Assembly (NCBI RefSeq): GCF_000296815.2 | Contig: NZ_CAIT01000005.1 | Coordinates: forward strand, 248,001-312,000 | Origin: Fibrisoma limi BUZ 3 | GTDB taxonomy: Bacteria; Bacteroidota; Bacteroidia; Cytophagales; Spirosomataceae | Length of the DNA: 64,000 bases | Reading direction: 5' to 3' | Shown: positions 1-8,864 of the stretch, piece after piece | How the letters are laid out: the number at the start of each line of letters is the position of its first letter | How positions within the stretch are numbered: position 1 is the first letter of the stretch | The notes under the pieces: model-generated | Seen by the model: only the letters and a program-made list of their open reading frames with translations | Told to the model about the DNA's origin: nothing | Database searches by the model: none | Position numbers and translations under genes: made by a program

Positions 1-483
1 AGATGCCGCTACGGCAATCTCAGATGGTCCCAGCAGCATTCCGGCCGAGATCAACTCGTCACCAGCCCGGCGGTCGGTAGCCCGGTGGTGTACGTTCTGG
101 CCCGGTTGCAGGTCGTCGATGAGGATGGTGGCCTGGCCGTCGGCGATGGTTACGTCTTCGTAACGCACGACAGTGTCGGCCTGCGCGGGCAACATCGCGC
201 CCGTCATGGCTTCCAGGCAGATGGTTTCGTCGGTTAACGTCTGCTGCGGCTGTCCGGCGAATTGCGCCCCGGCGATTCGGAACTGTCGGGCACCCCCGGC
301 GTAGTGCTCGTACCGGATCGCAATGCCGTCCATCGATACCCGATCAAACGGTGGAAAGTCGCGGTCGGCCAGTACCGGTTCCTGCAATACGCGACCGGTC
401 GCTGCGGCTAATGAAACCGATTCGGTTGGTAAACGGAGCAGATGTTGCTGGGTGATAGCGAACGCTTCGGCGACGGAGAGCAT
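1..483 (-). CDS. moeA: Molybdopterin molybdotransferase MoeA (N-terminal part, cut by window start)
   Basis: MoeA inserts molybdate into adenylated molybdopterin in the last cytoplasmic step of molybdenum cofactor synthesis. Reading the reverse strand from the ATG at 483 gives 161 codons with no stop up to the window edge. They include the family signature FDRVSMDGIAIR near residue 50, and GAMLPAQADTVVRYEDV around residue 95. The gene is divergent from moaC-mobA at 581, so the roughly 100-base gap probably holds both promoters. The C-terminal half lies outside the window. The call is secure from the motifs and from the neighbouring cofactor genes. Confidence 0.93.
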   Translation of the reverse strand, partial: MLSVAEAFAITQQHLLRLPTESVSLAAATGRVLQEPVLADRDFPPFDRVSMDGIAIRYEHYAGGARQFRIAGAQFAGQPQQTLTDETICLEAMTGAMLPAQADTVVRYEDVTIADGQATILIDDLQPGQNVHHRATDRRAGDELISAGMLLGPSEIAVAAS

Positions 484-580
484 ATCGGTATTGATTGTTG
501 CGTGGGATTATAGAACTTTGAACGACTTTGCGGGCTGTATGTTCAATATTCGGCATCAGCTCTATGATTTAAAAACGGCA

Positions 581-1054
581 ATGAACGATTTTTCACACCT
601 CGACGCACAGGGCAATCCGGCGATGGTCGACGTTGGGGCCAAAGCGATTACGCACCGGACAGCCCGCGCCCGCAGCGTAGTAACGCTGAACGAGGAGATT
701 ATGCGGCACCTGACCGGCACGGATATTCAGACGAAAAAAGGGCCGGTATTCCAGACGGCGATTATTGCCGGTACGATGGCCGCCAAACGTACCGACGAGC
801 TGATTCCACTGTGTCACTCACTGGGGCTGGAAAACTGCCGGATCGTCATCACAACCGAAGGCCATGACGCAATTGTTGAATGCCGGGTGTCGACCCAAGG
901 GAAAACGGGTGTCGAAATGGAAGCGCTGGTGGGGGCGTCGGTTGCCGCGCTGACCATCTACGATATGTGCAAAGCCTTCTCGCATGACATCGTAATCCGC
1001 GAAACCAAACTGCTCGAAAAAACCGGTGGTAAACGCGATTTTCGACGCGACTAG
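581..1054 (+). CDS. moaC: Cyclic pyranopterin monophosphate synthase MoaC
   Basis: MoaC converts the MoaA product to cyclic pyranopterin monophosphate, the first stage of molybdopterin synthesis. The 157-residue protein is of normal family length. It carries the MVDVGAK motif near residue 13 and the PLCHSLGL and GVEMEALVGASVAALTIYDMCK blocks (residues about 70 and 112), which line the active site. I chose ATG 581 because the longer upstream reading frame has no MoaC homology. The stop overlaps the mobA start by about 29 bases, which suggests cotranscription and translational coupling. Confidence 0.95.
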   Translation: MNDFSHLDAQGNPAMVDVGAKAITHRTARARSVVTLNEEIMRHLTGTDIQTKKGPVFQTAIIAGTMAAKRTDELIPLCHSLGLENCRIVITTEGHDAIVECRVSTQGKTGVEMEALVGASVAALTIYDMCKAFSHDIVIRETKLLEKTGGKRDFRRD

Positions 1055-1634
1055 CGCCAGCCCGGCTCCGTTGTACGGACTGGTACTGACCGGCGGCCGT
1101 AGTACGCGCATGGGTCAGGACAAGTCGCTGCTGGTTTACCACGGAAAACCGCAGCGCGAACACCTGACGGATTTGCTTCGACCGTACTGCGCCGAGGTGT
1201 GGTGGTCTGTAAACCCGGATCAGGTGGCTACCGTAACCGATCCTGCACAGCGATACGTTGTGGATGCCTTTGCCGTAAATAGCCCCCTGAATGGTATTCT
1301 GTCGGCGTTTCGGCAGAACCCGTCGGTAGCCTGGCTGGTTGTCGCCTGCGACATGCCGCGCTTGACGAGCCTCACGCTGGATGCATTAGTTGCCGGACGT
1401 AACCCGGCCAAAGTGGCTACTACGTTCTATGATTCGGACGGGCAGGCGCCGGAGCCGCTGCTGGCCATCTACGAACCGGCAATCGGCCCGGTATTGCAAC
1501 AGCGGCTGGCTGAGGGAGTTATTTCGCCCCGCAAGATCCTGATGGAAAACGACAGTCAGGTGCTGACCGCGCCGGATGTTCGGGAGTTGTTGAACGTCAA
1601 CGATCCCGACGCTCGTGCCCGGTGGCAGTCGTAA
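1026..1634 (+). CDS. mobA: Molybdenum cofactor guanylyltransferase MobA
   Basis: MobA transfers GMP from GTP to the molybdenum cofactor to give the dinucleotide form. The N-terminal nucleotide-binding signature GLVLTGGRSTRMGQDKSLL (about residues 18-36) is clear, and the WLVVACDMPRL motif near residue 102 provides the metal-binding aspartate. The start used is a GTG that overlaps the end of moaC. A TTG at 1071, just before the signature, is an alternative. With moeA and moaC it makes a compact cofactor locus, so the organism should have a molybdoenzyme encoded elsewhere. Confidence 0.9.
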   Translation: MVNAIFDATSASPAPLYGLVLTGGRSTRMGQDKSLLVYHGKPQREHLTDLLRPYCAEVWWSVNPDQVATVTDPAQRYVVDAFAVNSPLNGILSAFRQNPSVAWLVVACDMPRLTSLTLDALVAGRNPAKVATTFYDSDGQAPEPLLAIYEPAIGPVLQQRLAEGVISPRKILMENDSQVLTAPDVRELLNVNDPDARARWQS

Positions 1635-1677
1635 AACATCGGACCGTAATCTCGGTTAGTTTGAGAAAACGACCACC

Positions 1678-2280
1678 ATGAATCCATTCCGACGTTTTAT
1701 GCTGGCAGCCGGCTCGGTATTGCTGGGAACCAGTACGCAGGCACAGCAAGCAAGTCCAACACTGCGGGATTTTACGGAGCAGCGGATGCAGCACCAAAAA
1801 GTGATCGGCTATACGCTGGGTAGTTATGCCCTCGCGAATATTGCCGTCGGGGCTATTGGAGCCAGCCAGTCCTCCGGCGAAACGAAGTACTTCCACCGGA
1901 TGAACGTGTACTGGAATCTGGTCAATCTCGGCATTGCGGGGGCGGGACTGCTGGGCGCCCGTCGGAAAGGAGCCGGTGACGAAACGCTGGGACAAGCCAT
2001 CCGGCAGCACGAGAACATGAAGCAAATCCTGCTGCTAAACGCCGGTCTGGACGTAGCGTACATCGTTGGGGGCGCGTATCTGCTCGAACGGGCAAAGAAT
2101 CGACCCGAAAACCGTGATCAACTGCGGGGTTTTGGTAAGTCGGTCATCGGGCAGGGTGGCTTTCTGCTGGCGTTTGACGTAGTGAACTATTTCATCTTTA
2201 AAAAACGCGGTGATCGGCAGGCGATGCAGTTGGTCGGGGCTGCTCCCATGGGCGTTGGTGTGGTGCTCCCCATTAAGTAG
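1678..2280 (+). CDS. Signal-peptide-bearing multi-pass membrane protein of unknown function
   Basis: The 200-residue protein begins with a likely signal peptide (MNPFRRFMLAAGSVLLG, then STQAQQ). It is followed by about four hydrophobic stretches (near residues 42-62, 80-95, 120-140 and 155-175) separated by charged loops such as ARRKGAGDE and RAKNRPENRDQ. I do not recognise a catalytic motif. Similar small membrane proteins are common in Cytophagales genomes, but I cannot name the family with certainty. It follows mobA by 43 bases and could be read through from it, though no functional link is evident. Confidence 0.75.
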   Translation: MNPFRRFMLAAGSVLLGTSTQAQQASPTLRDFTEQRMQHQKVIGYTLGSYALANIAVGAIGASQSSGETKYFHRMNVYWNLVNLGIAGAGLLGARRKGAGDETLGQAIRQHENMKQILLLNAGLDVAYIVGGAYLLERAKNRPENRDQLRGFGKSVIGQGGFLLAFDVVNYFIFKKRGDRQAMQLVGAAPMGVGVVLPIK

Positions 2281-2361
2281 GAAGGACGAAAGCCTGCCTG
2301 TGACGTAAAGAAACCGCGTGTTATACTATATAATTTACGCGGATGAAAACCCGCGCTACCT

Positions 2362-2832
2362 ATGACAGACGAAGATTTTTTGCGCGAAGCCATTCGACTG
2401 GCCCGCGAGGGTATGCATACCGGCCAGGGCGGTCCGTTCGGGTCGGTGGTGGTGAAAGATGGGCAGATCGTAGGGCGGGGCAGCAACCAGGTTACGTCTA
2501 CCAACGACCCGACTGCCCATGCCGAAGTGGTTGCCATTCGCGACGCCTGCCGGAACCTGGGTACGTTTCAGCTCGAAGGCTGTACGCTCTATGCCTCCTG
2601 CGAGCCCTGTCCGATGTGTCTGGGGGCGATTTACTGGGCGCGGCCAGACCGGATTGTGTACGGCGCTTTCCATTCGGATGCCGCCAAAGCCGGTTTCGAC
2701 GATCAGTTCATTTACGAAGAAATTGAAAAACCTCGTGAGCAGCGGCACATTCCCATGACGCAATTGCTCCGCGACGAAGCCGATGCCGTGTTTCAGGAGT
2801 GGCAAGCCAGCGAAGGCAAGACATTGTACTGA
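2362..2832 (+). CDS. guaD: Guanine deaminase (cytidine deaminase fold)
   Basis: Hydrolyses guanine to xanthine and ammonia in purine salvage or catabolism. The zinc site is complete: HAE at residues about 53-55 and PCPMC at about 84-88. The family-typical strings GGPFGSVVVKDG, NDPTAHAEV, GAIYWARP and AGFDDQFIYEEI match the Bacillus GuaD type more closely than the tRNA adenosine deaminase TadA type, as does the Tyr-terminated C-terminus. At 156 residues the length is normal. Start ATG 2362 begins MTDEDFLREAI. An RNA-editing TadA role is less likely because of the AGFDD motif. Confidence 0.88.
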   Translation: MTDEDFLREAIRLAREGMHTGQGGPFGSVVVKDGQIVGRGSNQVTSTNDPTAHAEVVAIRDACRNLGTFQLEGCTLYASCEPCPMCLGAIYWARPDRIVYGAFHSDAAKAGFDDQFIYEEIEKPREQRHIPMTQLLRDEADAVFQEWQASEGKTLY

Positions 2833-2853
2833 GTCGGTGAATGGGAAAAGCCG

Positions 2854-2861
2854 TACTTTTG
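2854..2861 (+). promoter_or_regulatory. Candidate promoter -7 element for kdsA
   Basis: TACTTTTG matches the Bacteroidota TAnnTTTG element exactly and lies about 98 bases before kdsA. No good TTG is seen at the expected spacing upstream, so this is only a half match. Confidence 0.4.
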
Positions 2862-2958
2862 TCGAACGAAGCGGTGACCAGTTTACGGGATTCGGTTTTC
2901 AAAGCTACAACAACCGAAGGCCGTACACTGAAAACCGTAAACCAAAAACTTGTTGCGC

Positions 2959-3810
2959 ATGTCTCAGAAAATTGTTCGCGTAGGCGATATCGACTGCGGC
3001 TCGGACGATCTGTTCCTGATCTCCGGTCCCTGCGTCATTGAAGACGAAAAAATCATGATGACGGTCGCCGAGCAGCTTCGGGAAATTGCCGAGCGGCTTG
3101 GTATCAAAGTCATCTATAAATCATCGTTCCAGAAAGACAACCGCTCCAGCCTGGACTATTATAGCGGGCCGGGGCTGGAAAAGGGTATCGCGATTCTGGC
3201 GAAGGTGAAAGAGCAGTTCGGTTTTCCACTTCTGACCGATATTCACTACCCTGACCAGGCCGCGCCCGTGGCTGAGGTGGTCGACGTATTGCAGATTCCG
3301 GCGTACCTCTGCATGCAGTCGCAGTTGATCGTGGCCGCGGCTCAGACGGGCCGGGTTATCAACGTGAAGCACGGGCAGTTCCTGGCGCCCGAGAACATGA
3401 AGCACCCGGTCAAGAAGATCGAAGATTCGGGCAATGAGCAGATCATCCTGACCGAGCGCGGCTATACGTTCGGCTACAACGACCTCGTGGTTGACCCACG
3501 CAGCTTTTACCACATGGCCCGGACAGAATACCCGGTGGTATTCGACGTAACGCACGCCATCCGGAAGTACGGCATCCCATCGAAAGACGCGAAAGGCGGT
3601 GCCCGGGAGTACCTGCCGGTGCTGGCCCGGGCGGGCGTTGCCGCCGGTGTTGATGGCCTGTTCATCGAGGCCCATACGTGCCCGTCGGAGGCTCTCTGCG
3701 ATGCCGCCAGCCAGCTCGATATCCGCTACCTGGAGGAGTTCATGAAGCCACTGCTGGAACTCCACGCCATTGAGGTAAAATACCGTAACACCCTGCCGGA
3801 ACTGGCTTGA
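2959..3810 (+). CDS. kdsA: 3-deoxy-8-phosphooctulonate synthase KdsA
   Basis: Condenses arabinose 5-phosphate with phosphoenolpyruvate to Kdo 8-phosphate, the first committed step of the Kdo part of lipopolysaccharide. The 283-residue protein has the family landmarks SGPCVIEDE near residue 22, KSSFQKDNRSS near 54, the LLTDIHYPDQA block near 92, GYTFGYNDLVVDPR near 171, and DVTHAIRKYG near 197. ATG 2959 is used rather than the upstream TTG codons because MSQKIVRVGD starts directly before the conserved core. It is followed by the kdsC-like gene after a long hairpin, and kdsB lies further on. Confidence 0.96.
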   Translation: MSQKIVRVGDIDCGSDDLFLISGPCVIEDEKIMMTVAEQLREIAERLGIKVIYKSSFQKDNRSSLDYYSGPGLEKGIAILAKVKEQFGFPLLTDIHYPDQAAPVAEVVDVLQIPAYLCMQSQLIVAAAQTGRVINVKHGQFLAPENMKHPVKKIEDSGNEQIILTERGYTFGYNDLVVDPRSFYHMARTEYPVVFDVTHAIRKYGIPSKDAKGGAREYLPVLARAGVAAGVDGLFIEAHTCPSEALCDAASQLDIRYLEEFMKPLLELHAIEVKYRNTLPELA

Positions 3811-3819
3811 TAGATATAA

Positions 3820-3874
3820 GATGTATGAGATAGGATGTATGATGTAGTCCATCATACATCCTATCTCATACATC
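3820..3874. repeat. Perfect 25-bp inverted repeat with 5-base loop
   Basis: The arm starting GATGTATGAGATAGG at 3820-3844 is repeated exactly in reverse complement at 3850-3874, around the loop TAGTC. There is no T-run, so it is not a standard terminator. It fills the kdsA to kdsC gap almost completely and may be a dispersed palindrome. Confidence 0.9.
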
Positions 3875-3881
3875 CCAACGT

Positions 3882-4583
3882 ATGATTAACGTCGAGCAAA
3901 CCTTCACCGCCCTGGGTGGGCAATTCATTACGCCGGCCGCCGAACTGGCCCAAAAACTACGGGCTATAAAAGCTGTTGTCTTCGATTGGGATGGTGTATT
4001 CAACGACGGTATCAAAACCGGCTCGGGCAGCAGTCCATTCAGCGAGGTCGATTCAATGGGGACCAATCTGCTCCGGTTCGGATTCTGGCTGCATCACGGC
4101 CGGACACTACCCGCCGTGGCGATTGTAACCGGAGTTACCAACGAAATGGCTGATTTGCTGGCGGCTCGCGAGCACTTCCACGCCTGTTACTCGCAGGCCA
4201 AGCACAAGATTGAGGTGCTGGCTCATTTTCTGGATCAGCATGGGCTGCAACCACAGGAAGTGGCCTTCTTCTTCGACGATGCGCTCGACCTTTCGGTAGC
4301 CGAGGTGGCCGGGGTGCGGATCATGATTCGGCGGACTGCCAACCCGCTGTTTACCCAGTACGTTATCCAGAATAACTATGCGGACTACGTAACGGCTCAC
4401 ATGAGCGGTCAGTTTGCCGTGCGCGAAGGCTGTGAATTGATGCTGGGGTTGCTCGGGCAGTTTGAGCCGGTAATGGTCGAGCGGCTTCGGTATCGACCCG
4501 TTTATGATCAGTACTACGCTCAGCGGCAGGCCGTCGAGCCCATGTTCTGGACGGTCGGCCCAGATGGTCCCGAGCGTAAATAA
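3882..4583 (+). CDS. HAD-family phosphatase, probable Kdo 8-phosphate phosphatase (KdsC-like)
   Basis: Likely removes the phosphate from Kdo 8-phosphate, between the KdsA and KdsB steps. HAD motif I is VVFDWDGVFNDG (about residues 32-43), with the Asp nucleophile and the +2 Asp. Motif II is VTGVTN near 83, the motif III lysine is in SQAKHKIEVL near 105, and motif IV is FFDDALD near 130. The protein (233 residues) is longer than a typical 180-residue KdsC because of an N-terminal lead and a C-terminal extension after residue 165, so the enzymatic assignment rests partly on its position between kdsA and kdsB. Confidence 0.8.
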   Translation: MINVEQTFTALGGQFITPAAELAQKLRAIKAVVFDWDGVFNDGIKTGSGSSPFSEVDSMGTNLLRFGFWLHHGRTLPAVAIVTGVTNEMADLLAAREHFHACYSQAKHKIEVLAHFLDQHGLQPQEVAFFFDDALDLSVAEVAGVRIMIRRTANPLFTQYVIQNNYADYVTAHMSGQFAVREGCELMLGLLGQFEPVMVERLRYRPVYDQYYAQRQAVEPMFWTVGPDGPERK

Positions 4584-4594
4584 ATTAGCCCGCC

Positions 4595-4713
4595 GGTCAG
4601 ACGTACCGTCAGACCAAACCGTATGGTGGTAGGATCGATAACGGTCTGACGGTACGTCTGACCGAACCGTATGGATGATAGGAATCGCTACTGGTCTGAC
4701 GGTACGTCTGACC
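4595..4713. repeat. Three copies of a 21-bp palindrome-like repeat, two in a 50-bp tandem
   Basis: Copies lie at 4595-4615 (reverse orientation), 4643-4663 and 4693-4713 (both forward). The unit begins GGTCTGACG and ends GTCTGACC. The two forward copies are 50 bases apart, and the spacers between them also resemble each other (AACCGTATGG followed by GATAGGA or GGTAGGA). Related copies occur at 23963 and 24144. Confidence 0.88.
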
Positions 4714-4747
4714 GTGCTGCTGAATTCGCCAATTTTGTAAATGCAGT

Positions 4748-5509
4748 ATGATTATTGGAATTATTCCTTCCCGCTACGCATCAACGCGTTTTCCCGGTAA
4801 ACCGCTGGCGGACATTGATGGGAAACCCATGATTCAGCGGGTGCTGGAACAGGCACGTCAGGTAAAGGCGTTTGCACACGTACTCGTAGCCACCGACGAT
4901 GATCGAATCGCCAATGTCGTGCGGGAGGCCGGGGGCGTAGCCGTTATGACCCGTTCGGATCATCCCAGTGGCACCGATCGTTGCTGGGAAGCCTACAGCC
5001 GACTGGTAACCGACGGAACCGTATCGGCCAGTCCGTCCAACTACATTATTAACATTCAGGGAGACGAGCCTTATATCAACCCGGCTCAGATCGACGAACT
5101 GGCGGCCGTGCTGGATGGAACCGTCGAACTGGCTACACAGATGTCGCCGGTCGATTCAGCGGAGGTGCTGCATAGTCCGAACGAAGTGAAGATCACGGTT
5201 AGTGGCCGGGGTGAAGCCTTGTATTTCAGTCGCCAGCCAATTCCGTACCTGCGCGGTGTCGACGACATGTCGGTCTGGCACGAACGCCATGCCTACCACC
5301 GTCACATCGGGTTATACGCTTACCGGGCCGATATTCTGGAGCAGATCACGCAACTACCACCGTCGTCGCTCGAAAAAGCGGAGTCGCTGGAGCAGCTTCG
5401 GTGGCTGGAAGCCGGCTACCGGATCAAACTCGTTCCAACGCGCTACCAGAGCCAGAGCGTAGACGCCCCGGCGGATGTGGAGAAAGCGTTATTAAGCCGG
5501 AGACCATAA
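4748..5509 (+). CDS. kdsB: 3-deoxy-manno-octulosonate cytidylyltransferase KdsB
   Basis: Activates Kdo as CMP-Kdo for transfer to lipid A. The N-terminal nucleotide-binding motif IIPSRYASTRFPGKPL (residues 4-19) is diagnostic. Further landmarks are the VATDDDRI motif near 48, MTRSDHPSGTDRCWEA near 67, NIQGDEPYI near 99, and YFSRQPIPYLR near 159. The length of 253 residues is normal. It completes the Kdo cluster with kdsA and the HAD phosphatase upstream. The intervening repeat region makes a separate promoter possible. Confidence 0.96.
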   Translation: MIIGIIPSRYASTRFPGKPLADIDGKPMIQRVLEQARQVKAFAHVLVATDDDRIANVVREAGGVAVMTRSDHPSGTDRCWEAYSRLVTDGTVSASPSNYIINIQGDEPYINPAQIDELAAVLDGTVELATQMSPVDSAEVLHSPNEVKITVSGRGEALYFSRQPIPYLRGVDDMSVWHERHAYHRHIGLYAYRADILEQITQLPPSSLEKAESLEQLRWLEAGYRIKLVPTRYQSQSVDAPADVEKALLSRRP

Positions 5510-5583
5510 GCTAATCCGGTTGCTAACAGGTTTGTCGTTAGTATCCCAGTGACTACGAACCACGAACCACAAACTACAAAAGC

Positions 5584-6246
5584 ATGTCCTCTCATCACAT
5601 CGTCCGCGACAAGCAGGAACCAGCGCTGTTGATTGCCAACGGCGAAGCCTGCCAGCCCGAACTGATCGGTCAACTGCTGGAATGGAGTCCGCGGGTGGTC
5701 GTACTCGATTCAGCCATCTGGCGGGTGCTGGAACTGGGCATCAAAGTGGATGTGCTGCTGGGTGATTTTGACCGAAACCTTGACCTCGACGCGATTCGGG
5801 CGCAACAGTACCCGCTGGAAATCATTCACACCCCGGATCAGAATAAGACCGATCTGGACAAAGGCATTGAATACTTAATTGAAAGTGGGTATCCGGCCGT
5901 GAACATCATCTGGGCCACAGGTCGGCGGGCGGATCACAGCCTGACCAACATGACCAATATTGTCCGCTACAAAAACCGAATCCGTATCGTAATGCTGGAC
6001 GATCACTCGAAAGTGTTTCCGCTCGTGGGCCGATTCGAGAAGTGGTACGAGAAGGCAACACCCATTTCCCTGATCCCGGTTGGTACGGTGGAAGGAGTGG
6101 TAACGGAAGGCTTGCTCTACAATCTTCACGACGAAACCCTGACGCTCGGCTACCGTACCAGCAGCAGCAACGAAGCCGCCGACGATGGATTCGTTCGCGT
6201 TTCGGCCCGGTCGGGCGATCTGCTGGTGATGGAGTGCTGGGATTGA
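5584..6246 (+). CDS. Thiamine diphosphokinase
   Basis: Transfers pyrophosphate from ATP to thiamine to make thiamine diphosphate. The 220-residue protein shows the family pattern: LLIANGEAC near residue 15, VLDSAIWR, then LLGDFDRN near 58 (the catalytic aspartate block), DQNKTDLDKGIEY near 87, and GATGRR-like ATGRRADHSLTN near 108. The C-terminal half ends in a Ser/Asn-rich stretch (TSSSNEA) matching the thiamine-binding SRG/SN region. It sits 75 bases after kdsB and may be cotranscribed. Confidence 0.85.
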   Translation: MSSHHIVRDKQEPALLIANGEACQPELIGQLLEWSPRVVVLDSAIWRVLELGIKVDVLLGDFDRNLDLDAIRAQQYPLEIIHTPDQNKTDLDKGIEYLIESGYPAVNIIWATGRRADHSLTNMTNIVRYKNRIRIVMLDDHSKVFPLVGRFEKWYEKATPISLIPVGTVEGVVTEGLLYNLHDETLTLGYRTSSSNEAADDGFVRVSARSGDLLVMECWD

Positions 6247-6261
6247 CGATGGTGTACTGGA

Positions 6262-6304
6262 AATAGCCGCAAATCAGGATTGATTACATCGACCTGCGGC
6301 TATT
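6262..6304. terminator. Hairpin between convergent genes
   Basis: AATAGCCGCA at 6262-6271 pairs with TGCGGCTATT at 6295-6304 around a 23-base loop. It lies between convergent genes. The T-run is weak, so termination is only probable. Confidence 0.45.
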
Positions 6305-6315
6305 CCATTGCCAGG

Positions 6316-6849
6316 TTAATCAGGGATTCCGAATGCCTGCTGAACGGCTTTGTAATCATTGTAATCAATAGCCCCTTGTCGGCCAGTTGGTGTGCCTCCC
6401 GGAATAATTACGTAGCGCATCTCCTGAGAGCCAAGCGAATACGAAGCTAACAGTTCAACACGACCAACATAGAAGCGTTGGTGGACACTGTAGCTGGTGC
6501 CTCCAATGACCTGGGCATAGGGCAGGCTCAAAACCCGGCCACTTTCTTTCCAATATACGCGAATGTCGGCTCGGTCGAGAACCTGCTGGGTGATGGCAGG
6601 AGCCGTCAGATTGCCTGTGTAAGAAGTGCCGCTGCCTGAAAACGAAACCGATGTCCAGGGCGAATAGATCACGTTGGCTGTACCCGGGTCACCTTTAGGG
6701 CCCTGAGGACCCGCAGGGCCTTGCGGACCCGCTGGGCCTACCTCGCCTTGTGGACCCGGTTCGCCGTCCTCCGGTTGGCAACCCTGAAAACTAATCATAC
6801 CAACGAATAGAGTGGCAATCAGCAGCCAACTTGTCTGTAAACGTTTCAT
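6316..6849 (-). CDS. Collagen-like lipoprotein
   Basis: ATG 6849 (MKRLQTSW) gives a signal peptide with a lipobox-like ISFQGC ending at Cys 25, so a lipid-anchored envelope protein is expected. Directly after it come nine consecutive Gly-X-Y triplets (GEPGPQGEVGPAGPQ and on, residues about 30-57), then a roughly 120-residue globular part (about half predicted beta) that I do not recognise. A longer frame from 6882 exists but places residues before the signal peptide. Short collagen-like stalks with a C-terminal globular head are known in Bacteroidota lipoproteins. The ligand is unknown. Confidence 0.8.
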   Translation of the reverse strand: MKRLQTSWLLIATLFVGMISFQGCQPEDGEPGPQGEVGPAGPQGPAGPQGPKGDPGTANVIYSPWTSVSFSGSGTSYTGNLTAPAITQQVLDRADIRVYWKESGRVLSLPYAQVIGGTSYSVHQRFYVGRVELLASYSLGSQEMRYVIIPGGTPTGRQGAIDYNDYKAVQQAFGIPD

Positions 6850-7025
6850 TAAGGTAGAAGTTGAATTGGTTTGACATAACATTTAGACGTAATCGGCTAA
6901 ACGGATGGAAACAACAACTCCCGTAAACAAGGGAAATCCCTTGCGTTTATGAGTAGAAATACGAGGACAGATACGTAAAAACAACCTGATGTTATAAATT
7001 ATTGATATATAATAGGTTACAAATG

Positions 7026-7053
7026 AAAAACCCCGCGCCAGATTGACGCGGGG
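7026..7053 (-). terminator. Rho-independent terminator of the catalase gene
   Basis: On the minus strand, CCCCGCG and CGCGGGG (7047-7053 and 7031-7037) form a 7-bp GC stem followed by TTTTT (7026-7030), 28 bases after the catalase stop. Confidence 0.85.
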
Positions 7054-7080
7054 CAACTTTTAGGTTAAGCGTACTAATGA

Positions 7081-8739
7081 TTAATATGGCTGAGCCGGAT
7101 GAGCCATCTCCTCGGCTTTCTGAACCGCTTCCTGATTGGCTTCATTATTGACCTGACCGTGCTTCTGGCGGTCGCCGGCTTGCTGGAGTCCCTCACGCAC
7201 CCGCCGACCATAGTCCTCGTCGCACTGGCTGAATAACTCAACCATTTTGTCCTGAATATGCTGTTCAGCGCCCGATAGCGCATCGACCAGGTTGTTGATC
7301 AGGTCGTCGCGCTCCCAGTCCTCAAACAACCGGTAGCGTTCGCCGGCCTGACTGAAATTGTTGGTCCGGTCAATTGGCTGACGTACCAGGTTACCGGCAA
7401 TGTACGGCGTATGGTCCGGAGCCTTACGTTCAGGCTGTTTCAGGCCGTTCAGCGACGACGGTTCGTAATTGACGTGCGGATTCTGGCCCGGTGCCGTATC
7501 CACCCGGTACTGCATCTGGCCGTCGCGCTGGTTGGTCGCTACGTGCTTCTTGGGCGCGTTGATCGGCAGTTGCAGATAGTTTGTGCCTACCCGGTACCGC
7601 TGCGTATCCGAATACGAGAACGTCCGGCCCTGAAGCATCTTGTCGTCGGAGAAATCAAGTCCGTCGACCAGAACGCCCGTACCGAAGGCCACCTGCTCAA
7701 CCTCATGGAAATAGTTTTCCGGGTTTTTGTTCAGAGTCATTTTACCCACCGGCATCCAGGGGAACTGATCGGTTGGCCAGAGTTTCGTATCATCGAGCGG
7801 ATCGAAATCCAGTTCCGGGTGTTCGTCGTCGCTCATGATCTGCACCAGCAACTCCCACTGCGGATAGTTACCCGCTTCGATGGCGTCGTATAGGTCCTGC
7901 GTCGCGTGGTTGAAGTTTTTGGCTTGAATCTGCTCAGCTTCGGGCTGTGCCAGGTTCTTGATACCCTGCAGCGGCTCCCAGTGGTATTTCACCAGTACGC
8001 CCTCGCCCTTGTCGTTTACCCACTTGTATGTATTCACGCCCGAACCCTGCATCTGCCGGTAGTTGGCCGGAATGCCCCAGGGCGAGAACAGAAACGTGAT
8101 CATGTGCATGGCTTCGGGCGTATTGCTGATAAAATCAAAAATACGGCCGCCGTCCTGCCGGTTGGTAAGCGGGTCGGGTTTGAAGGCATGCACCAGATCC
8201 GGGAACTTCATGGCGTCGCGGATGAAGAACACCTTCAGGTTGTTGCCAACCAGGTCCCAGTTGCCATCCTCGGTATAGAATTTTACGGCAAAACCGCGGG
8301 GATCACGTAGCGTTTCGGGCGAGTGTCCACCGTGAATAACCGTCGAGAAACGAACGAAAACCGGCGTTTGCTTGCCTTTTTCCTGGAACAGCTTCGCACG
8401 CGTGTATTTCGAAACCGGTTCGTCACCTACCGTACCGTAGGCTTCAAAAACACCGTGGGCACCGGCTCCGCGGGCGTGAACAACGCGCTCGGGTATGCGC
8501 TCCCGGTCAAAATGGCTGATTTTTTCGAGAAAGGGGTAGTTTTCCAGCGTGGTTGGCCCGCGACTGCCGACCGTGCGCACGTTCTGGTTGTTGTATAACG
8601 GGTGTCCCTGGCGGGTAGTCAGCGTCTGATCGGTTGGCTGATCCTGCGGTTGCAGACCGGTTGCGCCGAATTCAGGTCCGGGGGTAGGTTGATTCCCATT
8701 CTGGTTGCCAGATGGGTTTCCATTCGTGTTGTTTTCCAT
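7081..8739 (-). CDS. Heme catalase (KatA type, clade 3-like small subunit)
   Basis: Decomposes hydrogen peroxide to water and oxygen in the cytoplasm. The 552-residue protein has an Asn/Gln/Gly-rich N-terminal lead (about 40 residues), then [18 protein letters not shown] around residue 84 with the distal heme histidine. The distal site asparagine is in [27 protein letters not shown] (around 160). The proximal tyrosine is in the [21 protein letters not shown] block (around 372). Codons and base composition match the neighbours. A second peroxide-removing enzyme, KatG, is at the far end of the window. Confidence 0.95.
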   Translation of the reverse strand: MENNTNGNPSGNQNGNQPTPGPEFGATGLQPQDQPTDQTLTTRQGHPLYNNQNVRTVGSRGPTTLENYPFLEKISHFDRERIPERVVHARGAGAHGVFEAYGTVGDEPVSKYTRAKLFQEKGKQTPVFVRFSTVIHGGHSPETLRDPRGFAVKFYTEDGNWDLVGNNLKVFFIRDAMKFPDLVHAFKPDPLTNRQDGGRIFDFISNTPEAMHMITFLFSPWGIPANYRQMQGSGVNTYKWVNDKGEGVLVKYHWEPLQGIKNLAQPEAEQIQAKNFNHATQDLYDAIEAGNYPQWELLVQIMSDDEHPELDFDPLDDTKLWPTDQFPWMPVGKMTLNKNPENYFHEVEQVAFGTGVLVDGLDFSDDKMLQGRTFSYSDTQRYRVGTNYLQLPINAPKKHVATNQRDGQMQYRVDTAPGQNPHVNYEPSSLNGLKQPERKAPDHTPYIAGNLVRQPIDRTNNFSQAGERYRLFEDWERDDLINNLVDALSGAEQHIQDKMVELFSQCDEDYGRRVREGLQQAGDRQKHGQVNNEANQEAVQKAEEMAHPAQPY

Positions 8740-8864
8740 AATCTCGATGTTTGTTGTCGAGTAATTGGTTGAACCAGATTAACCCAATAGACAAAAAATG
8801 GTTTTGCTCACAGATGCCATTTCGCTCGGCTAATTGCCGAATCGGTTGAGTATCAGTTGTTAGC

